Assembly: GCA_946902985.2 (NCBI GenBank)
Contig: OX336389.2
Span: 1,288,412,792-1,288,476,791 of the forward strand
DNA length: 64,000 bases
Direction: 5' to 3'
Origin: Meconema thalassinum
Taxonomy: Eukaryota; Arthropoda; Insecta; Orthoptera; Tettigoniidae
Shown one piece after another: positions 13,324 through 23,223 of this stretch. The notes under the pieces are model-generated. The model was not told the origin of the DNA, did not search any database, and was given only the letters and a program-made list of their open reading frames with translations. Position 1 is the stretch's first letter, and every line of letters begins with the position of its first letter. A program made the translations under genes and the position numbers.

Positions 13324-14324
13324 ATTGCGGGAGTTGGGATGGGCCTTTATTCCACTCGCGCGAGGGAAAGTTCAAAACATACTGTTCCAAAGAACATGTC
13401 AAACAGCACCTATTGAGTAAAGATTGAAGTTCGAGCTTGTGAACAATGACTGCAGATGGCTCCCAGATACCGATGCCGTACAGAACTCAAAATCGGCCGT
13501 TGGTTGGGATGGGCCCTTATTCCACTGAGCCCCTCAATTCAATATACAGTAGATCAATGAGGTGATAAAGCCAAAGTTGAAGAGGAGATTGATAAAAATG
13601 TGCTTCTGAAAGAAGATAATTACAGAACAGAAATTGGCAGGTTCTTAACTCAGGAAAATATATGTGACATTCTTAAATACACATTTATAATAGTTAAATG
13701 ATCCTACGATGTTTATATCATTATCAAAGTGACTATGTATGAAGTACGTGATTTAGTGAGTTTTATATATTTAACTTAATGGTCAGCGATAATCAAACGA
13801 AATATTTTTTTTTCTAAAACGAAAATTTGCTTTAACCATTATGAGTAACATACAATACGAATTTATCACTTCATACAAAGTTCATCATGCTAAGAAGAGC
13901 AATGTGAAGTATTCCCAATAGGTTGTGAAGAAGAGGAAAATCATGGTGGATCTGCTCATTACATGATCCTTGGATCTGCTGTAACGGCCAGTACAAACTA
14001 TATATTTGGAAATGGTGCTATTTGAATTATTAGGCAGATTCATATGTAGGGATAGTTCCAAATTTTAATTTAACTCAGTGATTTAGAAATACGGTATCTG
14101 AAAATATGTCCAGTTATTTAGAAAATAGGTGAACTGAATTTACATTACCATTTTAATGAACTGCTTGATTTTTATTTCTCTCGATACATGGTGATACCAC
14201 TATTTTTACAAGTTTTTAAGAACTGAACATTTTGACAATGGATCACAAGATAATAAAAGCGAACTTCAGTGGACAAAACTCTGAACTATAAACAAAATAT
14301 TCCTGCCACTCTTTCCATAAATTT
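13324..14324. other. gene-poor AT-rich interval with a subterminal direct repeat
   Basis: No intact gene is seen. A motif of the form GTTGGGATGGGCCYTTATTCC occurs twice in the same orientation, at about 13332-13354 and 13503-13526, just upstream of the broken transposase-like gene, and may mark the end of that element. Short coding-like patches at 13569-13700 and 13922-14030 are mentioned in findings. Confidence 0.35.
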
Positions 14325-14385
14325 TCAAAGTGAAATGCCATGTCCTGTGGTTCGGATTCCACGTAAAAAGGAGGTCCCGTGGCTT
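14325..14385 (+). repeat. SINE fragment (body only)
   Basis: This piece (AAGTGAAATGCCATGTCC, then the TGTGGTTCGGATTCCACGT segment, then GGAGGTC) matches, in the opposite orientation, the body of the SINE at 14585-14775. The shared 22 bases form an inverted repeat at 14343-14364 and 14654-14675. Confidence 0.55.
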
Positions 14386-14494
14386 ATAATCACAAGATTC
14401 ACGGTCACGTAAAACTACAATCTTCCTTCCTTCCTTCTTTCCATAAAGTAGTCAACAGTTTCAGAGCAGCCAAATAATGAATTTCACAAGGCAT

Positions 14495-14537
14495 GTAGGC
14501 CTAGGTCCTATATGGGCTGTAGTGCCAGGGGTTATTT
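14495..14537 (+). repeat. SINE 3' fragment
   Basis: The text GGGCTGTAGTGCCAGGGGTT is the same 3' end that closes the two fuller SINEs at 34108-34397 and 58372-58668. Only the tail is left here. Confidence 0.55.
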
Positions 14538-14584
14538 TATTTTTACGTAAGAAAATGAAACGAAGATGGGGGGGGGGTAATGAA

Positions 14585-14775
14585 ATGAAAATTATAACTC
14601 CCCCCTCCCCCAGAAGAATTCCTGTGGTCGCCCATGATTTGACCTCCAGTCTAACGTGGAATCCGAACCACAGGAATGATATTTCACTTCAAAAATCTCA
14701 CATACATTGACCGAGAATCGAACTTGGTCTGCCTCGGTGAGAGGCAAGCAGTTTGACCACTGCACCATCACAATA
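14585..14775 (-). repeat. tRNA-derived SINE, minus strand
   Basis: On the minus strand an A-box-like region (GGTGCAGTGGTC, about 14753-14764) and a B-box-like region (AGTTCGATTCTC, about 14717-14730) are spaced as in a tRNA. A body follows that contains the TGTGGTTCGGATTCCACGT segment. A run of G/C homopolymer (about 14568-14612) lies at its 3' side. Confidence 0.6.
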
Positions 14776-15280
14776 TCTGTGGAGAATGGAAGAGTACTGA
14801 TGTGAGAATTGGCATGCCTGATTGAAACATCTAGTACTGCCAACAAATAAAACCTAAGAGATGCATTCCCCTCACATTTGATCCCTGGTGTACGATCAGT
14901 CATACTGTGAGAATATGAACTTGGCAGATATGCCCCACCACTTGGCTATAGAATAGCGGCTACTTCCCCTTCACGGATAAATTGCACTTCACATTTTGAT
15001 CTAGAGGAAAGGAGGAACCTCGTGGCCAGCAGTACATATTCGGCATGGGCTGCTCGCAAGTTCTAGACATGGCCCAACCTAGACTGGTGACTGCAAATAC
15101 CGATTGCAGTCGACTGTATGGGATGCAGTTGCTATTTCCTAGAAATGGAAGTAGAGGATAAATTTAACAGACAAGTTCATAGAATACAAATGTCTGTTAG
15201 GTTTCAAAATATTGAAGTTTTTATTTGGAAACTAGTGCAGCAATATCAGGAATCTAAGAATTTGTTACTGTGATGCACAG
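14776..15280. other. no gene recognised
   Basis: Ordinary AT-rich sequence without a recognisable gene or repeat; probably intron if the exon calls are right. Confidence 0.4.
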
Positions 15281-15449
15281 ATATTTGGATCTCCAAGCTT
15301 CATTATTTGATTCTATTCATGGTTGAGAAACAGCCTCTTGCAGCAGGACATGAACCCAAATATACATATGATCTCATTGTGCTGCATTCTTGTGCAGCCT
15401 GGGAAAGATTTCTTGCATTACACCATGATACCATTGACACAAATTCAGA
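15281..15449 (+). CDS. candidate exon A of a host gene (possibly SZT2)
   Basis: A conserved-looking peptide (WISKLHYLILF, then YDLIVLHSCAAWERFLALHH) is followed by a good donor, A|GTATGT at 15450. The exon ends two bases into a codon. The next candidate exon (26458) supplies exactly one base to finish it, making an Asp codon. The acceptor is less sure: CACAG at 15276-15280 is used here, and GCAG at about 15342 is the alternative. Neither has a strong pyrimidine tract. An in-frame stop at 15271 rules out a start further left. The assignment to the same gene as exons B and C rests on phase and order; the SZT2 identity is weaker here than for exon C. Confidence 0.5.
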
Positions 15450-15751
15450 GTATGTCTGTCTTTCGATAAGGTGGAATTCTGTAAATCAAATTTTTTCCAG
15501 TGAATACTCATCATATCCTTCCCAAATATGCATTTAAGTTATCTTCTAACCAAGATACAAAGCCCTGCTGATGCCTGAGCATTTGCAATGCACCGTTTGA
15601 AGCCACTGAATGGAAGTTCTCCAATGCCATGCAAAAGTACAGATCCCTACCCTAATACCATTTCCGAAAACACTGTTACCCCAAGGAATAGAAAAGGGCA
15701 AGGAAAGGGGAAATGAAAGGTATAACTGGGGAATAACCAGAGAGATTTTGT

Positions 15752-16680
15752 AATTAGAGTGAGGAGCACACAAGAAGGCGGGTGCACACTACAGTACAGC
15801 CGTCGAGTGTCCGGCTCTGACATTTCTCATCAGGGAGGGAGACAGCGTTGCCGGTTCTGTACCGCGAAATATAAAACAGCGTGGACTACATAAAATATTT
15901 CACATGTTTTTAAATGAATTCTGACGAACCACTGACCATACTACTAAAGTAAGTGTGCACACACAAGACAATAAAACAACAAACCTGCACTAGCACAAAG
16001 AGCAACAGAAGAGAGCCCTTGCAACATCGAGCTAAATTTAAAGACCGGCTCACCGGGAAAACCGCTGATTGGTACAGGTGACAACATTCTTCATGGTAGT
16101 AAGCGACTTCGCCAACATAGGCGGAATTCCTCTGCGGTCGAAGAATTTAGGTTTTGTAACCGCAAAATGTCGGAATAACACAATGATGCATAAAATTGCA
16201 AATAGGGTGTGGGACTTCCACGTTACATAGTGAAGACGCTAGAGGAGAATTAAAATGATGGCAAATTTCAAGGTTCTATTGACAGCTTCTCATTGCCGTA
16301 AGTTGGCTATATTGTTCTCTCTACCCCTCTTCTCCCACCATCGCCAAACGTCAGAGCCAGACACTCAGCGGCTGGACTGTAGTTGCACAGTGGACATGCG
16401 GAAGTGTGACATAGTGCCAGCCAATAGGTGCAGTTCGACATTTCTTTTACATGATTGCAGTTTGTGGGACATTGCCAAATGTCAGAAGAGAACAACTGAA
16501 TAAGTGACAAGTCTAGTGTGGCCAGAGGGGAAGAGAGAGGCAGTCTGATGACATCGCAGTGAATGATTGTTGTTGTTGATTAATTTTAAGGGCTTGGAAG
16601 TTGCAGTGAATGACTCCGCCTCACTATGCGCAGAATACACTCTCTCACCCGCCTTCTTATGCGCTCTCCACTCTAATCGC
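15752..16680. repeat. imperfect inverted-repeat element
   Basis: The left arm (15752-15826) contains ATTAGAGTG..AGAAGGCGGGTG and then CTACAGTACAGCC..GTGTCCGGCTCTGACATTT. The reverse complement of both blocks is found on the right, split in two: 16343-16383 (GTCAGAGCCAGACACTCAGC) and 16644-16680 (CACCCGCCTTCTTATGCG..CTCTAAT). About 260 bp separate the two halves of the right arm, so it was opened by a later insertion. No coding sequence is seen inside. This looks like an old non-autonomous foldback or MITE. Confidence 0.5.
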
Positions 16681-16740
16681 ACATCGCATGAACATTCTCG
16701 TATTCTGAAAAACAATAAAGATACATAATTCAGTAAGTTA

Positions 16741-16790
16741 GTTATTGTTGTTTTAAGGGGCGGAACTACGAGGTCATCCGCCCCAAATAA
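16741..16790 (-). repeat. fragment of hairpin-type MITE
   Basis: The stretch GTTGTTTTAAGGGGCGGAAC followed by TACGAGGTCATCCGCCCC is the core seen twice, in opposite orientation, in the hairpin at 35332-35574. GGGGCGGA pairs with TCCGCCCC to form a small stem at 16757-16784. Confidence 0.55.
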
Positions 16791-16799
16791 ACTATGACT

Positions 16800-18396
16800 A
16801 CATTGCAAGAACCGTAGAAAGCCAAAAGATGACAATATTGCCAGAGGCAATATTAGGTAGAGCAATAAATTACAATACAAAAAAAAATTACCTTAAAGAT
16901 TACCTGGACACAGGGTCCTTCACTGAAATATTAAAATGGACACCCAGTCCAATGCCGAGTGAGCCCCAAAGGGACAAGACTGAAGTTAGACACCACAAGA
17001 GGAATATTATATAGAACTTGGACATCAGGGTTGAAAACCAAAGTTGGGACACTATGGGATGACATGTTTTTCTCTTCAAGCGAGCATCATCAGATCCAAA
17101 ACTATAAGACACTACAGTTGTTAATAAATTTCACTCCACTGAAATTGGACACACAGTCCTAAATAATTTAGTCATATGACCCAGAGCAAGAGAAAAAATC
17201 ACATAATAATATACAGGAAAATATACAACAGTTTGCTTCAATGTAACGATCATGAATAAATACCTGGGCTTCATTTCCAATAATGTTAAGAACAAGATAA
17301 ACTCCAGCCCAACCATGTCCACAGTGGACACAATCAAATGTAAGTTTACCAAATGGCTTGTATAACATCCAGGAGATATGAGACATGCTCATCGCAGGTA
17401 AATAGACCTCGAAACAGGTCAAGGACATTGCTCAGCTACACAAGGAAACAGGGGCCAAGATGTGTTGACAGCCAGATACATTGGCAATATCGCACAATTA
17501 GATTACCAAAGTAGCTAAGCTACATAAGGCGAAACAGGACTAGGATACCAAACAAAATAATATTCACTGCATGAAATACTTCAGTATGAAAGGTAGCAAG
17601 AGCGACACCTCTGAAGTCGTTAATATAGGAATGACAATATTGTAACTTCAGGCAGTAAACCCAAAGTCATTCCAATTACTGGAATGTTAAAAAAATAACC
17701 TAATATAAATTAGGCTACATATGATTAAGATTATATATATTGTTATGTACTATTGAAGAAGAAGAGAACTAAGGGATGACATGTTGTGCACGTCAAGCCA
17801 GCATCATTAGATCCAAATCTAAAAGACAAATCACTCCCAAACCTACAGTGACACCCACAGACAGTCTTTGCCCTCCAAAAACAATAAACAAAAAGCCATC
17901 AGAAAACTTAGTAAGTGTGGTATTTATTACTGATGTTAAGGCATTAAATCCCCAAAAAATGAACTATTTATTTAACATAGAAAGCTGAGCACAGCCTACT
18001 TTCATCAAGTCCAGGAGAATAGGCTACAAAACTCTGACTTCTATGTTCGAGAGTCTTTCCAAATCCACTCCCATTGTCTCAAATTCAACTTCTTCACCTT
18101 ACAGCTGGCCTTTGAGCATTGTCGATGAGGCCACTTAAGCTATCACGATCTGTCGAATCCAGGTGGAACTGCCTGTTCTACAGAAATAGATCAAGTTTTA
18201 ACAGATGTTAACACATTTTATGTATTGACAATGTGGATAATTTTAATTAATTATGCATTTTTAATACATGTAAAATAATACAGATATAAAATTTACTTTC
18301 AATGAACTTACGTGTCAAGTTCCATATGCTTATAACTTCTACACAGTATTGACTGTCAGCCCTGAATTCCTTAACACCAACACACCTTGTTTTAAC
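16800..18396. other. no gene recognised; one duplicated segment
   Basis: No convincing open frame. A block containing GGGATGACATGTT and then CATCATCAGATCCAAAACT (17061-17107) recurs in diverged form at 17774-17823, in the same orientation, so a short old duplication or two relics of one repeat are present. The rest appears to be AT-rich intron-like DNA. Confidence 0.4.
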
Positions 18397-18619
18397 ATAT
18401 TTTTTTTATTCAATTAATTCCAAAGAGCCATAGGCTCGTACAGAGGAATTGTACAGTAATATGTGTGTTTACACACCAAGGAAGACAATTCTGAAGGTAA
18501 CACAAATTGATGAATAAGGGCATAGGCCTATTAGTAAAGTTCATACTATATCTAAGATTGTTTAGACCAAGGTCTCTTAAAATGATAAGCACTTAGGATT
18601 TTTAAGCTTATTTGATGTA

Positions 18620-21490
18620 TTACGATGCATCGAATTTTTCCCACAATACTTTCATAGTTTTCCTCTTAAATACTGACAAAGTTGGTGCACTTTTTACTTC
18701 ATCGGGAAGTTTATTATATGACTGTGATGCAGATAACTTGAAACTATTTCTACCGTATTTAGAAGAGTGAATGATATATAAGGCTACGTCCTTCGCATGC
18801 CTAGTTCCATAAGAATGATTGTCTGAGTTCAAGATGTAGGGAGAGCTATAGAGTATTGTGTTGTGTTTAATTTTGTATATTAGCATAGCTGCTCGAAGAT
18901 CTGCACTTATGTTGAGGGGTAGAATTTTACTTCTGATGTACAGATCTTTTACTGGAGTGCAGTAAGGAAGGTTAAATATGTTTCTAATAGCCCTATTCTG
19001 AATAGTCATTAAATCATTCAGTGTGGATTTCCTGCAGTGAGCCCAAATAACATTTAAATATTGGAGCTTGCTATGTACAAGTGAATAGTAGATTTGTTTT
19101 ACAAGGGGTAGGGGAATAAGATACCGAAGTTTCCTTAGGATCCCTACTATAGGTGAGAGTTTCTTAGCAATTCGTTCAACGTGTTCAATCCAGGTCAGGT
19201 GTTTGTCGATGATTAGACCTAAATACTTTGCCTGATTAACCTCTTTTATTTCAATATTATTTATATATATTTTGTCATGTGTGATTTCTTTCATGCTTTG
19301 CTTTGAAATTACCATGTAATTGGTCTTCTGTAGGTTCATTGTTAATTTATTGGCCTGGAACCATTGTGAGAGAGTATTTATATCTTGTTGCACATTTTGT
19401 ATGATTTCAATTATGTCTTTCCCAGTGTAGAAGATATTTGTATCATCTGCATACAATTTGATATGCCCTCTCAAATTACATTCCACAATATCATTTATAT
19501 AAATTAAGAATAATGTAGGTCCAAGTATTGATCCTTGTGGAACTCCATGAGTTATATATTTTCCTGAACTTATGCATTTATTCAAAGCTACATGCTGCTT
19601 TCTTTCAATAAGGTAGCTTTGGAACCATTTTAGTGCTATACCTTGGACACCAGCATTTTCTAATTTTGATAACGGTATTTAATGATCTACTGTATCAAAG
19701 GCTTTTGTGAGATCAATAAATAACCCAACTGCCATATTATTTTTGTCAATAGTTTCTTGTAGCATTGTTATTAGGTCAATAGTTGCTGCCTCAGTACTAG
19801 AATTTTCCCTGAATCCATATTGCATATTATGAAAGAATGTATTCTTGTTCAGAAATGAAAGCAATTTTGTTTTTACCACTTCTTCTAGAATTTTTGAAAC
19901 TACCAATAAAATAGAAACAGGTCTATAATTATTTGGATTTCTTTTGTCACCACCCTTAAATATAGGAACTGCTTTGGCCACATTTAAGTCATCTGGTATC
20001 ATGCCAGTAACTAAGGACTCTTTAATCATTTCAACCAAGATTTTAATAAATGATTGCATATTGTTTTTAATGAAATTTGTCTTGATCCTATCTAAACCAC
20101 AGCTCTTTTTATTCTTTAAAGTTGTGATGATGGACTTGACCTCTGTTTCATCTGTTGGATATAAGTAGAGAGAATTTGACTGAATGTGGTCCTTACTGAG
20201 GATTTCCTTCTGTTCAGGAATAGCTTTTGCTAGACTTCCAGCAATGTTTGTGAAGAACAAGTTAAATGATTCACATAGCTCTTGATTGTCTGTGATAATT
20301 TTGTTGTCTATTTCAAGTGAAGTGCATGTCTCAACTGTTGGCTTTTTGTTGTGTATGATTTCTTTGATAGTCTCCCAAGTTTTATTAGAATTGTTTCCAT
20401 ATGTTCTGAATTTTTCTGAGTAGTAATTTGACTTTAGTCTTATTTTTAAGTTTGTTACATTATTCCGGCATCTACAGTATTCTTGGTTCATATCATTATA
20501 TTTCTGTGAAGGGGATTTTTGAGCTTTGCATGCAGAGTGTCTCGTTGTTTTATAAGTGTAAGGAGTTCAGCTGTGACCCATGGTAAGTTAGTAGTCTGTC
20601 TTTTATTGTTAGTATTGTTTGTTATTTTTCTTTGGCTATGCCTGTTCCTTAGATTCAATTGTTTGATGAAAGAGTTATATAGAGAGTTAACAGTACTATC
20701 TGCATCATTATGGGAATCTGCATTTATAGATATATTAGTTTCAGGAGTGTGTTGCCTATCCCAAGAGTCCTCGTGTGTTGTTGATTTTGTCGACTTATGT
20801 GACAGGGTGTACGTGCTATAATTGGTCTTGGAAATATCAAGAATTAATATACTGTGATCACTAATATCATTGCTGGCATTTGATATTTTATAACTTAATT
20901 CTGAATTGTTTAGTGACACGTGGTCTATTAAGGTAGCTGCAATGTCACAAAGTCGTGTAGCATATTTAGTGTTGCACTGTTTAAAACCATAGCATGCTAT
21001 TAAGTTTAGATATTTCCTTCTTAATTGATCATCAGCTAGGATATCAATGTTGGTATCTCCGAGGAAGACGCATAATTTATTGTTTATCTGGCTAAGAAAA
21101 CTTTCAAATGAATTTAAGAAGGGTATGGCATTGCTTCTATTGGGGTTATATGCTGCAATAATATCAATGCTTTTATATGTTGGCCTATTACTTTTAACAT
21201 CATCTTTGAATACCTCAATCCACATCAAACTATGATTCATTTCACACTTTTTTTTAACATTCACTTTCCTTTTGTGTGATACATAAATACCCAGACCCCC
21301 ACCAACTTTGTCATCTCTATGAGCAAACACGCTTGTGAAATTGTTGAGGTTATAAAAATCTGCCTCATTACTTTTCATCCAGGTTTCTGTAACTACCAAT
21401 ACATCTATCTGACCTATCATCTGCACGAGATTTCAATGTCATCAAGCTTATTCTGAATACTTCTGCTATTAATGTACAAACACCTAACCT
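18620..21490 (-). pseudogene. LINE ORF2: endonuclease and reverse transcriptase (copy 1)
   Basis: Read on the minus strand, the N-terminal part is an APE-type endonuclease: MYINSRSI-like start (about 21480), VTETW, LGDTNIDI and SDHSILI active-site blocks. The reverse transcriptase follows, with FIDLTKAFDTVD, HGVPQGSILGP and the catalytic YADD (LYADDTNIFY), then the thumb (LGLIIDKHLTWIEHVERI). Total length is about 950 codons. Against copy 2 there is a one-base loss just before the MQMIG frame (about 21427), another near 20490, and a TAA stop after FDTVDH (19679). The protein would nick target DNA and reverse-transcribe the element's RNA; this copy is dead. Confidence 0.75.
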
Positions 21491-21739
21491 CTCCACCTAA
21501 TTCTAATGAGTTTATGCATGCACTTATATTAGAGTCCTGTTGCATGAAATCATCCAAACAGTTGTACTTAAGTTCACTGCACTGTACTTCACCTAGGTGT
21601 CCACTTGTAGTCAGCGCTTTCTTCTCTCTAAACAGTAAAATGTCATCACTAGTTCTAGCAATTAGTTTTCCGAGAGTAAAAACTTGGCAACTCTGTTTAA
21701 AAGTTTTCCAAATTTCATTGTTCCTTTTCTATTGAGGTG

Positions 21740-22836
21740 GAGACCATCATAAGTAAGGTCCCTGTCTTGTAACCAAGAGTTCCCTTCTAAAAAAATAATG
21801 TTTTTTTTTCACCACGCAACCAATCCAGTGTTGAATTCACGGCATTAATGTATCGTGGGTCTATGTCACGTCTTTGCAATACACCACTAATACACACTTT
21901 TGAACTCGGAAAGGCACTTTTCACTTCGTCCACGAGCTTGTCCACGTCATTCATAATGTGAGTTGGTGTTGGAGAACTGTTCAAGCAATTGGTCCCTACA
22001 TGAATCATTACCACCTCAGGGTCTTCACGAACCTCGTTTGCACATACCTTTCTAGTTAATTGCTCAGTTCTTATTCCTGGATAGCAATAGACTGCGGCAT
22101 CATCAACTACTGGGCCTACATTTCGCAGAATTGAGTCACCCATGACAAGTACACGGGGACGTCTCCTTTTCTTAGTAGGGTTATGGATAGGTTTGTCGTA
22201 TCTGGATGTCCCGTTTTCAATACCGGTATCTTGTCTTTCTTCTACTTGGGAATCGGAATGGCTGAGGATTTCAAATGGATTCTGGGAGATAAAGTTGTTA
22301 GGAATTTTCCCAGATTTCACCAAGGTAGGCCTACGTCTTGGAAAGCGTGCATTCGTTTTAGACCTAACCTCTAAATAGTCTGCCTGAGTAGGCCTATCTT
22401 CTTCTGCTTGTAGTTTTTCTTTAAGGAGACTTATTTGAGATTGTGCGTTTTTTAAATCAACCACAAGCATTTTGATTATTTCCTCTTTGGAGGCCAATTC
22501 TAATTTGAGGAGTTCAGATTCACTCGCCGCTCGCGGCAACTCGTACTTTTTCCCCAGTTAATTTCCTTCACATCTCACAATTTTTTCGCCATTACATGCT
22601 TTGTCTTCACAATTAAGACACACCTCTTCAATAGATAATGAATTGTTATCGCATTGAACACTTACATCACTCGATTGGGAACAATTTTCAAGAGATAACC
22701 GTTCGTGACCTACGTTTAACATCGCCAAGAGACATATTATCTGAAACATCAGTGATGGTGGTTGTTGTTGTGTGGGTGAAATGTCACAGTAAAAGCTACC
22801 TTCCAAGGATGCAGTGTGATGCTTGAACAGTTGCAT
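21740..22836 (-). pseudogene. LINE ORF1: coiled coil plus SGNH/GDSL esterase (copy 1)
   Basis: The N-terminal part holds clustered cysteines (VCLNCEDKACNGEKIVRC, about 22.6 kb), which may be a zinc-binding segment. A leucine/lysine-rich coiled coil follows (ELLKLELASKEEIIKMLVV). The esterase domain contains MGDSILRN (GDS block), MIHVGTNCL, and then, after a frameshift, a DGLH block. Two breaks are visible: a TAA at about 22558, where copy 2 has CAA, and a frameshift in a homopolymer at 21799-21808. In related LINEs, ORF1 binds RNA and the esterase may act on lipid; its role in transposition is not settled. Confidence 0.7.
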
Positions 22837-23034
22837 TCACAGAAATAACAGGGTATGACAGTGCTGGTTGTATAGCTATTAAAGTATCTTATGTCCATGG
22901 TGTCATAGTCGTTTGGCATTGGTGTTTAAATTTGAGAAACCCCTGTCAGTAGACTTCTTGGTACATTTTTATTTTATTTTCTTATTAATTCAGTGAATGG
23001 CCATTTATTTTAGTTTCAGGACGAGTCAGGGTAG

Positions 23035-23200
23035 GGATTTTGGAAGGAAATCGGCCGTGGACCTATTGAAAGGAACTGTCCCCGCATCTGCCTGTTGGTG
23101 AATAATGGGAAACCATGAAAACCATTTTCAGGGCGGCCAAGGTGGGATTCGAACCCACGATGTGCATTAGCACTCTCGGCCACCGTGGCTGGTTACTGGT
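23035..23200 (-). repeat. tRNA-derived SINE, minus strand
   Basis: The minus strand reads GCCGAGAGTGCTAATGCACA, then a B box (GGTTCGAATCC, 23145-23155), then a body with GTTTTCATGGTTTCCCATTA and GTCCACGGCCGATTTCCTTC. The body is the same type as the SINE at 56-269/11420. A hAT element inserted 20-odd bases beyond its head. Confidence 0.6.
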
Positions 23201-23223
23201 ACACAAATGTCCATCCTCTAGGA

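Larger units (their letters stand above)
18397..22860 (-). mobile_element. CR1/L2-like LINE, copy 1
   Basis: A minus-strand non-LTR retrotransposon of about 4.45 kb, carrying an esterase-type ORF1 and an endonuclease/reverse-transcriptase ORF2, and ending in AATTGAATAAAA just before a short T/A tract at 18396-18412. A second copy of the same family lies at 43995-59514 on the plus strand; comparison of the two reveals each one's defects. An SGNH/GDSL esterase in ORF1 is known from CR1/L2-group LINEs. The 5' end near 22.86 kb is approximate and no target duplication was found. Confidence 0.75.

Noticed and set aside
16255..16503. 82-codon plus-strand frame
   Set aside because: It overlaps the inverted-repeat element and has no recognisable domain.
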